64,000 nt of DNA from Sulfodiicoccus acidiphilus (lineage in GTDB: Archaea; Thermoproteota; Thermoprotei_A; Sulfolobales; Sulfolobaceae): positions 62,001 to 126,000 of the forward strand of contig NZ_AP018553.1 in NCBI RefSeq assembly GCF_003967175.1, read 5' to 3'. Numbering within the stretch: the stretch's first letter is position 1; every line of letters starts with the position of its first letter. Below the pieces are notes generated by a model. The model did not search any database and was not told the origin of the DNA. It saw only the letters and a list, made by a program, of their open reading frames with translations. Positions 50,063 through 58,324 of this stretch are shown here, piece by piece. A program made the position numbers and the translations under genes.

Positions 50063-50629
50063 GTGGAACAGTGGTATGTGAAAAAGGAGAAGGCCTACCA
50101 AAGGATATTCAAAGACAGAGAGATCGGCTACTTAGATCCGGACATCCTTCCTACCCTACAAGCGTTCTTTTCTTGGCCGAACTTGTTCACTAAGAGTAGT
50201 TGCAGTGGTAGAATAACTGTAATAGACGCCCATATGCCTTGGGATAGGAAGAACTCAACGGTAGTGTTTAAGGATCACTTAGGAATTACCTCCAATCAGT
50301 TAGACGCTGTGGTGGAAAAGGGAGCTCTCAGGAAGCTGTGGCTAATTGTACAGGGACCTATATTTCATGTCTACGCTAAGACCCTAGATGATGTGTGGAA
50401 GTTGTTGCAAGTATCCAGATCTGTGGGATTCAAACACAGTGGCCTCCTGACCAAGAACTCTAATGGGTATTTAGTTGAAGTGAGAAGTGGCGTGAGAATG
50501 GATCATCTGCTTTACGACAGAAGTCCGCTCAGTGAGTTCGGTCCAGTAGTCAGTGTGGCTAACGAAGTACTGAAAAGGGGGAAGGAGAGGTTGTTTTCTC
50601 TGACTCAAGCACTTAAAGACAGCATTTAG
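50063..50629 (+). CDS. taw3: Wyosine-pathway tRNA methyltransferase Taw3 (TYW3 family)
   Basis: The 188-residue protein has the TYW3 hallmark LFTKSSCSGRITVIDAH (about residues 41-57) and HVYAKTLDDVWKLLQVSRSV, KHSGLLTKNSNGYLVEVRSG and MDHLLY. In Crenarchaeota, Taw3 N-methylates the wybutosine intermediate at position 37 of tRNA-Phe. The likely TATA box lies at about 50031, so the GTG-initiated mRNA is nearly leaderless. No other wyosine gene is adjacent. Confidence 0.9.
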   Translation: MEQWYVKKEKAYQRIFKDREIGYLDPDILPTLQAFFSWPNLFTKSSCSGRITVIDAHMPWDRKNSTVVFKDHLGITSNQLDAVVEKGALRKLWLIVQGPIFHVYAKTLDDVWKLLQVSRSVGFKHSGLLTKNSNGYLVEVRSGVRMDHLLYDRSPLSEFGPVVSVANEVLKRGKERLFSLTQALKDSI

Positions 50630-51051
50630 CAGGAATGAGCGAGTTTCGTAAGTTTGAGGGACTTAGAAACAGTAAAATATCCATATTTATAGGAAAATTA
50701 GATAAATTTTTTATAATAAAAAAATTTAAATATTTAACTTGGAATTTTCGGCTGTCAGGAGTGAACTTCAAAGAATCTCACGAATTTGTATTTAAGCGTC
50801 AAGGTAATGCTCCATTTAGAGCCCTGTTAGACCAGGAGGGGAAGCATCTACCTCTCATATAACGATGTCTCATAGTGCTCAGAGCTGAACTCCTTAAGTG
50901 ACTGTTATACAGACCCACCTTTGAGCAAACGAGGCGAGCAGTTTCGAATCCATGGTGGAAACTTTGAACCACCTAGAGCCCACCTCCTAAGGGGAGGAAA
51001 CTGAGCGGAGTCCAAGGGGAATGAGGTGCCGAACTTCAATAAAGCGAGACA
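50630..51051. other. Intergenic region with an insertion-element-like end
   Basis: An AT-rich frame at 50635-50862 (75 codons) is not supported by codon use or family resemblance, so I leave it uncalled. At about 50981-51005, CACCTCCTAAGGGGAGGAAA followed by CTGAG forms a short stem followed by a GGAGGAA motif like the right ends seen in the relics elsewhere in the window. Confidence 0.35.
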
Positions 51052-51684
51052 TTATCTATACTTTAATATTCTGTGAAGTTGAGGTAGAACTCTATATGGT
51101 AATCTCATCTCACTTACTGTGTCGGCTAGCTCCCTTAGGGCCTTTTCGTAATCCTTCCTGTTCCCATCAGGCTGTACAATCACCTTAGAAGGGTTAACAC
51201 CTTGTTCATTAACTAGTGCGAGCACCTCTCTCAAGTCTCTCCTAGGCTCTACAATGACGAACTTGTAGTAGGTGGCCCAGTCGTCCTTCAGGTTATAGTG
51301 TAACTTGAATCCCGCATTACTCAATTTAGGTGAAACTGAGAAGACATCCACTATTTTCCTGAGCCTCGCGGAGGGTTTCACTGTCCCGCTGGTCTCAACT
51401 ATCACAAAGTGTTCCATCTCCTTCAGTTTACTGACTAGAGGTTCCAGATCTTGGAGCAATGGTTCTCCCCCTGTTATAGTAGTGGTTGTCACTAGGCCGT
51501 TAATCGACTGCAGGATCTCCTCTAGCTCCATCTCCTTACCGTCTGTTTTGAGCCAAGAATACTTAGTATCACACCAGATGCATCTCAAATGGCATCCTGC
51601 CATTCTAATGAAATTAGAAGGTCTTCCGATTACTTCTCCCTCTCCCTGTATCGAGGTGAAGATCTCGCTGATCCAATACTTCAC
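51052..51684 (-). CDS. queE: 7-carboxy-7-deazaguanine synthase (QueE)
   Basis: The 210-residue radical SAM enzyme opens ISEIFTSIQGEGEVIGRPSN, with the cluster motif GCHLRCIWCDTKYSW (CxxxCxxC), followed by TTTITGGEPLLQDLEPLVSK and VIVETSGTVKPS. QueE makes the 7-deazaguanine core, in archaea for archaeosine in tRNA. The N-terminal ATG fits. Other pathway genes (queC, queD, tgt) are not in this window. Confidence 0.93.
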   Translation of the reverse strand: MKYWISEIFTSIQGEGEVIGRPSNFIRMAGCHLRCIWCDTKYSWLKTDGKEMELEEILQSINGLVTTTTITGGEPLLQDLEPLVSKLKEMEHFVIVETSGTVKPSARLRKIVDVFSVSPKLSNAGFKLHYNLKDDWATYYKFVIVEPRRDLREVLALVNEQGVNPSKVIVQPDGNRKDYEKALRELADTVSEMRLPYRVLPQLHRILKYR

Positions 51685-51815
51685 CCTAAGGTCCCTCTCA
51701 CGTTTTCACCTAGATGACTGAGTCTTAAAGAATGTCTGTTGAAGTCTATAGCTTCCAATAGAATTTCAGGACGAATGAGAACCCCTCTTCATATCCCTCA
51801 TCCGGTCACCAACTA

Positions 51816-52805
51816 CTAGAATATCGGACGAAGACCCAAGTAGCTACTTAATTCGTCTTCTATCGCAACCTTCAATTCCTCTAAGCTATCTCCATTGACA
51901 CAGCTTACCTTGACGAGCCTTATTCCCTTTTCTTTGACTAGCTCCTCTAAACGTTTCACCTTAGAGGAACTAGCTATGTCCATTTTGTTTATGCATGCAA
52001 GCGAAGGTTTGTTCAATTTAACCACCTCTTCGAACACGTTGAGCTCCTCTGAAACTGTGGTGGCCTCCGTACCATCGAAAGCGAACAAGATCACTCCATT
52101 AAGGTTCCTAAGCGCGTTTACCGCTTTCTTCTCTATTATGTTCCTCTCCGAATTCGGCCGATCTAGGAGCCCAGGTGTATCAACTATTTGAACCTTGCCT
52201 AGTTTCGTCTCTAAGTGACCAACGTGAATATCTTTTGTGGTGAAAGGATAAGAGGCGATCTCAAGTTTAGCGGAAGACAACGACGCCACTATGGAAGATT
52301 TACCCACGTTGGGGAGGCCCGCGACGATCACCGTGGGAAGGGAAGGATCTATGAACGCCAGTTTCGAAAGCTTTGAGAAACCTGTTACTATTTGTTCTAC
52401 TGCGGTCGAGTTTCTCCTGAGGAAAGACAAACTCCTGCCTACAGCTTCCTTTTCCAATTTTCCGATCCTGTCCATAGGGGTTTTGGATAATTCTTTATAG
52501 AACTTGAAGGAAATGGTTCTTCCGACCACCAGTTTTCTTCTAAGTTTCTCCACCTCCTCGGGCCAATCGGAACCTAGAGTTAACTCTGCCATCTCGCGAT
52601 AGAAAGGATGGAGCTCCTTTGGAGTGGGAATAGAGTTCAGGAACGAGATGTAGTAGTCTAGGACCTTCACACATACACTTAGCCTAGCTAATGCTACTTC
52701 CCTTCTGTCTCTGCCCCCCACCTTCAACATGGTTTGGGAGGCCCACTTGAGGGTGAGGGTAGGGCTTGAGGGAATTCTCAGACCTTCAAAAGGAGATCTA
52801 GGCAA
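51816..52805 (-). CDS. Nog1-like GTPase
   Basis: The 329-residue protein has a helical N-terminal domain (about residues 1-155) as in Nog1/Obg-type factors, then a G domain with G1 VAGLPNVGKSSIV, G2 SYPFTTKDIHVG, G3 VDTPGLLDRPNSERN and G4 NKMD. Nog1 acts in assembly of the large ribosomal subunit. The archaeal form lacks the long eukaryotic C-terminal extension, as here. It ends 1 nt after the MetRS beta-type gene begins its stop region, so they are probably one transcript. Confidence 0.88.
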   Translation of the reverse strand: MPRSPFEGLRIPSSPTLTLKWASQTMLKVGGRDRREVALARLSVCVKVLDYYISFLNSIPTPKELHPFYREMAELTLGSDWPEEVEKLRRKLVVGRTISFKFYKELSKTPMDRIGKLEKEAVGRSLSFLRRNSTAVEQIVTGFSKLSKLAFIDPSLPTVIVAGLPNVGKSSIVASLSSAKLEIASYPFTTKDIHVGHLETKLGKVQIVDTPGLLDRPNSERNIIEKKAVNALRNLNGVILFAFDGTEATTVSEELNVFEEVVKLNKPSLACINKMDIASSSKVKRLEELVKEKGIRLVKVSCVNGDSLEELKVAIEDELSSYLGLRPIF

Positions 52806-52806
52806 C

Positions 52807-53136
52807 TTAACAAACCTTCGAGCCAGGAGAAGCTCCCTCGTCCACCGTCACTACCTTCACTGACGTACCATCTTCGCAACCTGCCGCTAAGATCATGCCT
52901 TGACTTTCGTATCCTCTGATCACTCGTGGTTTAAGATTGTAGACTATCACTACCTTTCTGTTGAGTAGTTGCTCTGGTTCGTAATATTCAGCGATTCCAG
53001 ACACAATCTGTCTCTTCTCTTGGCCCGTCGAAACCTCCAGTCTAAGTAACCTTGTCCCTGGTATCCTCTCTGCTGCCGTCACTATTGCTACCCTTAGTTC
53101 CAACTTTCTGAAGTCTTCTATGGAGATTTCCTCCAT
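52807..53136 (-). CDS. Stand-alone tRNA-binding OB protein (MetRS beta-type)
   Basis: The 109-residue protein is a single EMAP-II/Trbp111-like OB fold: IEDFRKLELRVAIVTAAERI, LRLEVSTGQEKRQIVSGIAE, KVVIVYNLKPRVIRGYESQG and MILAA. In archaea it works as the separate beta subunit of methionyl-tRNA synthetase. A TATA-like TTTAAAT on the minus strand at about 53158-53164 places transcription start near the ATG. Its gene precedes the Nog1-like gene by 1 nt. Confidence 0.9.
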   Translation of the reverse strand: MEEISIEDFRKLELRVAIVTAAERIPGTRLLRLEVSTGQEKRQIVSGIAEYYEPEQLLNRKVVIVYNLKPRVIRGYESQGMILAAGCEDGTSVKVVTVDEGASPGSKVC

Positions 53137-53220
53137 GCCCTCCTCTGAGGGGCTTGAATTTAAATATGGCGTTTTACATTTCTAAGTAAAAGTTCATCCT
53201 AGATCTGCGGTCTTGATCTA

Positions 53221-53236
53221 GTTAAATTTTAAATTA
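53221..53236 (+). promoter_or_regulatory. TATA box of the purine operon
   Basis: GTTAAATTTTAAATTA lies about 20-36 nt ahead of the purC GTG at 53257, the spacing for transcription starting at or next to the start codon. No other promoter of this quality is seen within the pur genes, so it likely drives the whole set. Confidence 0.6.
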
Positions 53237-53256
53237 GACATGTAAAGACATCCTCT

Positions 53257-53958
53257 GTGAGTGCCCTACTAGGGGAGGGGAAAACCAAGTTAGTTATAGA
53301 AGCAGGTGAAGAGCGTGTCCTTCTGAGGTTTAAAGATACCATAACCGCAGGCGATGGAGTTAAGATGGACATCCTGAGGGGTAAAGGAGAGGTTAATGCC
53401 AGAACCTCTGCGGTTCTGTTCTCTAAACTGATGGAGGCTGGCATTCGAAGCCATTACATCTCCCAGTATGACGAGAGAACCTTGCTGGTGAGGAAACTGC
53501 AGATGATACCAGTGGAAGTGGTAGTGAGGAATGTAGCCACAGGCTCGATAGTGAAGAGATTGCCTATTAAGGAAGGCGAGATATTTGATCCTCCAATAGT
53601 GGAGTTCTTCCTTAAGGATGATAGACTTCACGACCCGCTACTCAACGCCGATCATTTGAGGTACTTGAAATTGATGAGTCCAGAGGAAACTGAAGACGTT
53701 AGAAGACAGGCACTTACTATCAATAAAGTCCTTAAAAACGTATTTGAACCCAAGGGGTTACGGCTCTACGACTTTAAGGTAGAGTTCGGAAGAACAGGCA
53801 GTTCCCTGTTGCTTGGGGACGAACTCACATTGGATGGTATGAGGGTACGGGTTAACGGTACTGGAGAGGTTCTCGATAAGGACCTTTACAGAAGGGGAGA
53901 GACCCTGGAAAGGGTGATGGAGGCCTATCTCCGTTTCCTGAAGGTGTTGTCTAGTTGA
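53257..53958 (+). CDS. purC: SAICAR synthetase
   Basis: The 233-residue protein starts SALLGEGKTKLVIEAGEERV (GEGKTK loop), and has MIPVEVVVRNVATGSIVKRL, PPIVEFFLKDDRLHDPLLN and LYDFKVEFGRTG, all typical PurC motifs for CAIR, ATP and Asp binding. It joins aspartate to CAIR in purine synthesis. It is the first gene of an eight-gene purine cluster. Its end overlaps purS by 4 nt (TTGA). Confidence 0.95.
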   Translation: MSALLGEGKTKLVIEAGEERVLLRFKDTITAGDGVKMDILRGKGEVNARTSAVLFSKLMEAGIRSHYISQYDERTLLVRKLQMIPVEVVVRNVATGSIVKRLPIKEGEIFDPPIVEFFLKDDRLHDPLLNADHLRYLKLMSPEETEDVRRQALTINKVLKNVFEPKGLRLYDFKVEFGRTGSSLLLGDELTLDGMRVRVNGTGEVLDKDLYRRGETLERVMEAYLRFLKVLSS

Positions 53959-54200
53959 ATTTCGTAGTTGACGTTCTAGTCCTTCCAAAGGAAGAGATCA
54001 GGGATCCCGAGGGTGAGGCTGTGAAGAAGTACCTTCTGAAGGAGAATGGATCGAAGGTCAACGAGGTGAGAGCAGGGAAGCTAATCAGGTTAGCAGTCGA
54101 CGCCACCTCCCCTAGCGAGGCTGAGGAAATAGCCCTTTCTCTGGCATCCAAGGGATTGTTCAACCCATTAGTTCATAGAGTGGAGGTGAGGGTTCTCTGA
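53955..54200 (+). CDS. purS: FGAM synthase subunit PurS
   Basis: The 81-residue protein has the PurS opening FVVDVLVLPKEEIRDPEGEA and the EVRAGKLIRLAVDATSPSEA segment, a ferredoxin-like fold that bridges PurL and PurQ. Start TTG at 53955 overlaps the purC stop (TTGA). Its TGA (54198-54200) overlaps the likely CTG start of purQ. It is needed for the three-part archaeal FGAM synthase. Confidence 0.93.
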   Translation: MNFVVDVLVLPKEEIRDPEGEAVKKYLLKENGSKVNEVRAGKLIRLAVDATSPSEAEEIALSLASKGLFNPLVHRVEVRVL

Positions 54201-54871
54201 TCGCTGTAATGAAGTTTCCTGGAACTACCTGCGAGGTGGAAACTGTCGCAGCACTACGTGAAGCTGGAGTTGAAGCCAGGGTGGTGGACCACCTTGAGTT
54301 CGATCCGAGCGTGGTTAGCGGGGTAGTCATACCGGGCGGCTTCTCCTTCGGAGACTACCTTAGAGCCGGAGCGATAGCGGCTAGGACTGAGGCGATCAAG
54401 GGGATTAGAGAGGTTGCTAAGTCCGGCAGACCTGTAGTTGGGATATGTAACGGCTTTCAAGTGCTGACCGAGGCTGGGCTCCTTAATGGGGCTTTACTTC
54501 CCAATCTCAGTGGAAGGTTCGTAAGTAAGTGGGTTAGCCTGAAAGTGGTGAGGGGAGATACCGTGGTAACTGAGGGACTGGAAGGTAAATTGTTGCGTAT
54601 GCCAATAGCTCATGCCGAGGGAAGATACTACGATGAGGAAACAAGGGCGTCTGAAGCAGCAGTATTGAAGTACACCTCTCCTTCAGGGGAAGTTGAAGAA
54701 AGATGGAATCCCAACGGTTCTGTGCTCAATGTCGCAGCGGTGGCTAACGAGGAGGGAAACGTAGTAGGCATGATGCCTCACCCAGAGAGGGCCAGCTTCA
54801 ACTTTTCGTCCCCCGACGGTTCTACCGACGGCCTCCTAGTCCTAAGGGGACTTAAGAGGTGGACTCGATGA
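54197..54871 (+). CDS. purQ: FGAM synthase glutaminase subunit PurQ
   Basis: The class I glutaminase has the nucleophile Cys in RPVVGICNGFQVLTEAGLLN and the His-Glu pair in MMPHPERASF. The first ATG (54209) gives MKFPGTTCEVETVAAL, which removes the first strand of the family fold. A CTG at 54197-54199 restores it (LIAVMKFPGTTCE), overlaps the purS TGA (CTGA), and lies 7 nt after a strong GGAGGTGA at 54182-54189, whereas the ATG is 19 nt away. I therefore annotate CTG, with ATG 54209 as alternative. It releases ammonia for PurL. Confidence 0.9.
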   Translation: MIAVMKFPGTTCEVETVAALREAGVEARVVDHLEFDPSVVSGVVIPGGFSFGDYLRAGAIAARTEAIKGIREVAKSGRPVVGICNGFQVLTEAGLLNGALLPNLSGRFVSKWVSLKVVRGDTVVTEGLEGKLLRMPIAHAEGRYYDEETRASEAAVLKYTSPSGEVEERWNPNGSVLNVAAVANEEGNVVGMMPHPERASFNFSSPDGSTDGLLVLRGLKRWTR

Positions 54872-55665
54872 CTCCAGAGGAGTTAGACTACTTAACTTCG
54901 TCCCTTGGGCGACGTCCAACCTCGGCAGAACTGGCGTTGATGGAGCAGCTCTGGTCGGAACATTGCTCCTACAAGTCTTCAAGGTTCTTCTTAAAGAGAC
55001 TAGGGTGGAGAAACGGAGATGTAGTAATGGGAGTAGAAGAGTGGGGAGACGCTGGGGCGTTCAGGCTCAACGATGGGACCATAGTAGTGCTCAAGCTAGA
55101 GAGCCACAACCATCCCTCTGCGTTGGATCCGTTCAACGGAGCTGCCACCGGGGTTGGAGGCGTAATAAGGGACGTGCTCAGTGTCGGAGCCAGACCCGTG
55201 GCGCTTTTAGACATGTTAAGGGTGGGATCCCTAAGGCGGGAGAGAAACAGGGAACTGCTCAGAGGGATCGTGAGAGGAGTTGGCTTTTATGGTAACAGCG
55301 TTGGGGTTCCAGTTGTTGGAGGAGAGCTATCCTTCGACGATTGTTATGATAGTAACCCCCTTGTGGACGTAGCTTGCGTAGGAGTAGCAACGACGGCCCT
55401 TAAGTCGAAGACCTTGGCCCCTGGAGATAGATTGGTAATAGTGGGTTCTACGGGCATCGACGGCATTGGTGGAGCCTCCTTTGCTTCCAGATCTCTGAGT
55501 GGCGATGATGAGAGGGGAGCTGTGCAGATCGCAGATCCCTTCTCGGGTAAGATCGTACTCGACGTCACTCTACGATCACTGCAGCTGGTTCACGCAGTTA
55601 AGGACTTGGGAGCTGGTGGGATAGGTGTGGCAGTGGCTGAGCTGGCGGGGAGATTGGAGCATTAG
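54868..55665 (+). CDS. purL: FGAM synthase PurL, N-terminal part (frame 1)
   Basis: This 265-residue part has the PurL N-terminus MEQLWSEHCSYKSSRFFLKR, the substrate-binding LKLESHNHPSALDPFNGAAT and GVGGVIRDVLSVGARPVALL, VVGGELSFDDCYDSNPLVDV and DLGAGGIGVAVAEL. The ATG at 54868 overlaps the purQ stop (ATGA). The frame then ends ELAGRLEH with TAG at 55663-55665. The rest of PurL continues in the -1 frame, where reading through CGGGGAGATTGG gives LAGEIGALVKLDSVP. So the gene is interrupted by a -1 shift at a G4 run, either a real mutation, programmed frameshifting or a sequence error. Confidence 0.85.
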   Translation: MTPEELDYLTSSLGRRPTSAELALMEQLWSEHCSYKSSRFFLKRLGWRNGDVVMGVEEWGDAGAFRLNDGTIVVLKLESHNHPSALDPFNGAATGVGGVIRDVLSVGARPVALLDMLRVGSLRRERNRELLRGIVRGVGFYGNSVGVPVVGGELSFDDCYDSNPLVDVACVGVATTALKSKTLAPGDRLVIVGSTGIDGIGGASFASRSLSGDDERGAVQIADPFSGKIVLDVTLRSLQLVHAVKDLGAGGIGVAVAELAGRLEH

Positions 55666-56963
55666 TGAAATTGGACAGCGTTCCCACTAGGGTCTCTAAC
55701 ATGAGTCCCGAGGAGATCTTGGTGTCTGAAACTCAAGAGAGGATGCTTTACTCAGTGGAACCCGATAAGGTTGAGGCTTTCTGTTTGCAGTTTAAGCGTT
55801 TGGACTATCCGTGTGTGGAGATAGGTGTAGTCACCGGCGATAGTACGCTGAGATTTACTTACTTTGGTGACACCTTGGTTTCGCTTCCTTCGAAGGTCCT
55901 GAGTTACGTCCCTAGAGTACCTTGGAAGATGGGCAAGAGGATCAAACGAAGTTCCACCGTTGAGAGACGGCCTACGCTACAAGAAGCTGTGTTGGCCGTG
56001 ATGAGTCACGAGGACTTCGCAGATAAAGAGTGGGTTTACTCCCAGTATGACTATGAAGTTCTGGCGTCCACTGTGATTAAGCCGGGGTGGGCGGACGCGG
56101 CTGTAGTCAAGTTGCCAAATGGGGCCTTCTTGGCACTTAAGGGAGACGCTAACCCAGAGTTATGTAACTGGGATTCCTACAAATGTGCTAAAGCAATATT
56201 TGCCGAAGCCTACAGAAACCTCTCCTCGGTGGGGGCGAGGCCTCGGGCTGCCGTAGATCATCTACAGTTCGGCTCACCCGTCAATCCTACAGTCTATGCC
56301 GACTTCGTTGACGCAGTGAACGGCCTCGCAGAGGCTTCCAGATTCTTCAACGTTCCTATAGTAGGTGGAAAAGTATCGTTCTACAACGATACCCCCGATG
56401 GATTTCCCATTAAGCCCACTCCGCTTGTGGTAATGGCTGGAACGTTGGAGTCTCCTCCCCAAAGGTATCGGATTTCCTTGGGAGATCAGTTGCTTTTGGT
56501 CGGATTCACAAGGTCTGAGTTAGGAGGGTCCCTTTATCATAGACTGTTCGGTGGCTCATGGGAAGTACCAGATCCGGTTCTTGTAGAGGATCTCAGGTCC
56601 TCAGAACTAATCTCTTCTTGGGTAGCTGCGGGCCTGGTCAAGTATGTGAAGGATGTTTCGAAGGGAGGACTTCTAGGTTCTCTGTTCCCCCTATTCAAGG
56701 AAGGCCTAGGGGCTAAGATTGAGTTAGAACGGGTTCCATGCGACTCCGAGGATCCCATAGTAAAGTTGTTTTCGGAGACGAGTGGAAGGTTCCTTGTAGT
56801 TGGCAGTGAAGAGCTGGTTTCGAGCGCTCAAGATCAGGGAATTCTAGCCTCATATATCGGAGAAGTAGCTGATGGACCTGTTCTCAACCTAAGCGGACTG
56901 AAGGTGGAGCTAACCGAGTTGATCTCAAGGCAACTGAATTACTTGGAGAGGGTGATGGAGTGA
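55665..56963 (+). CDS. purL: FGAM synthase PurL, C-terminal part (frame 2)
   Basis: From GTG at 55665, overlapping the TAG of part 1, 432 residues complete PurL: MSPEEILVSETQERMLYSVE, VVKLPNGAFLALKGDANPEL, RAAVDHLQFGSPVNPTVYAD, PIVGGKVSFYNDTPDGFPIK and KYVKDVSKGGLLGSLFPLFK. The two parts together make about 700 residues, the normal length of small-form PurL. It could be made by stop-start reinitiation at TAGTG, giving a two-piece enzyme, or by slippage. The end overlaps purF by 4 nt (GTGA). Confidence 0.88.
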   Translation: MKLDSVPTRVSNMSPEEILVSETQERMLYSVEPDKVEAFCLQFKRLDYPCVEIGVVTGDSTLRFTYFGDTLVSLPSKVLSYVPRVPWKMGKRIKRSSTVERRPTLQEAVLAVMSHEDFADKEWVYSQYDYEVLASTVIKPGWADAAVVKLPNGAFLALKGDANPELCNWDSYKCAKAIFAEAYRNLSSVGARPRAAVDHLQFGSPVNPTVYADFVDAVNGLAEASRFFNVPIVGGKVSFYNDTPDGFPIKPTPLVVMAGTLESPPQRYRISLGDQLLLVGFTRSELGGSLYHRLFGGSWEVPDPVLVEDLRSSELISSWVAAGLVKYVKDVSKGGLLGSLFPLFKEGLGAKIELERVPCDSEDPIVKLFSETSGRFLVVGSEELVSSAQDQGILASYIGEVADGPVLNLSGLKVELTELISRQLNYLERVME

Positions 56964-58324
56964 GGGAGAGTTGTGGTGTGGCGGCCGCCGTAGGTCTACA
57001 AGCATCTACATTAGTTTACAGAATGTTGAGGGCCCTTCAGCATAGGGGGCAGGAGTCCGCAGGAGTCAGTTGGTTAGATGGTCGAATTCAAACTCGTAAG
57101 GGACTAGGTCTGGTGGATCGTGCTGTCAACATCAGCGAGTTGAGTGCACAAGCTACTCACGCCATAGGTCACGTGAGGTACTCCACCACTGGCAGTTCCA
57201 CATTGGAAGAGGCTCAACCTATGGATGATGGAACTCTGTCACTGGCTTTCAATGGCACTATAGCCAACTATATGGATCTAAGGAAGGAACTGAATAATCT
57301 ACTAACCATCACCGATACCGAAGTGATCTTAAAGGTGGTTTCAAACTACTTGCGCCAAGGCTACTCCGTCGAGGAAGCTCTGATCAAGTTTTCAGAGGTA
57401 GCTGACGGAGGATATTCGTTAGTCCTCCTAAACTTGGATGGCGAAGTGGCAGCCTTCAGAGACCCGACAGGATTTAGGCCTCTGGCAATGGGGATGGTCG
57501 GTGAAACCCTTGTAATAGCATCAGAAACGTCCGCGATAGAGCAGGTAGGTGGCACTGCCATAAGGGACATTCAACCAGGGGAACTTCTAATTCTGTCGAG
57601 AGAAGGTGTGAGGAGTTTTAGGGTTAGACGGGAAGTTCATACGTGTTCCTTCGAGTACGTTTACTTCGCCCGTCCAGATTCCGTAATTGATGGAGTCTCA
57701 GTCTACGAGGCCAGGAGGAAGTTGGGAGAACTTCTAGCCGCATACCACCCAGCGCCGGCCGAGGTAGTTGTACCTGTCCCAGACTCGGGAAGGCCTGTGG
57801 CCTCAGGGTACTCTGCGAGAAGTGGGATTCCACTAGTTGAAGGACTTGTGAGGCTCCACAACTCCCTCAGGTCGTTTATCATGCCTAGTCAGGAGTTGCG
57901 AAACGCCGTGGCATTGGATAAGTTCGGTGTGGTGAAGGAAGCCATAAGGGGAAAGAAGGTCGTCTTGATCGACGACTCAGTCGTCAGAGGAAATACTCTA
58001 CGAACCTTAGTTAAGAGGGTTAGGCAGGCGGGAGCGACTGAAGTCCATGTTAGAGTAGGTTCTCCACCTGTCACCTTTCCATGCTACATGGGGGTAGACT
58101 TTCCCACCCGTGGAGAGTTACTGGCGGCCTCTATGGACCTCAACTCCATAGCTAACTATCTTGACGTTGATTCGTTGGATTATCTGACAATTGAGGAGAT
58201 GATGCGAGGAGTAGGGAGACGGGATCTGTGTCACGCTTGCTTCTCTGGGATCTATCCGCTTAAGGGGTTCTACCCCCGTACCCACGTAGACCTTACTGGA
58301 GGGAGAGGGGAGTGTCAGGCATAG
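56960..58324 (+). CDS. purF: Amidophosphoribosyltransferase
   Basis: The 454-residue protein begins MRESCGVAAAVGLQ, so Cys5 would become the N-terminal nucleophile after removal of a four-residue propeptide. LQHRGQESAGVSWLD, GHVRYSTTGSST and the AFNGTIANY segment complete the Ntn glutaminase site. The phosphoribosyltransferase domain has the PRPP motif VVLIDDSVVRGNTLRTL. It makes phosphoribosylamine, the first committed step. GTG at 56960 overlaps the purL stop; its end overlaps the purF paralogue. Confidence 0.94.
   Translation: MRESCGVAAAVGLQASTLVYRMLRALQHRGQESAGVSWLDGRIQTRKGLGLVDRAVNISELSAQATHAIGHVRYSTTGSSTLEEAQPMDDGTLSLAFNGTIANYMDLRKELNNLLTITDTEVILKVVSNYLRQGYSVEEALIKFSEVADGGYSLVLLNLDGEVAAFRDPTGFRPLAMGMVGETLVIASETSAIEQVGGTAIRDIQPGELLILSREGVRSFRVRREVHTCSFEYVYFARPDSVIDGVSVYEARRKLGELLAAYHPAPAEVVVPVPDSGRPVASGYSARSGIPLVEGLVRLHNSLRSFIMPSQELRNAVALDKFGVVKEAIRGKKVVLIDDSVVRGNTLRTLVKRVRQAGATEVHVRVGSPPVTFPCYMGVDFPTRGELLAASMDLNSIANYLDVDSLDYLTIEEMMRGVGRRDLCHACFSGIYPLKGFYPRTHVDLTGGRGECQA

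Noticed and set aside
50635-50862. 75-codon frame after taw3
   Set aside because: Very AT-rich, Lys/Phe-rich and without start signals or family likeness; probably chance.
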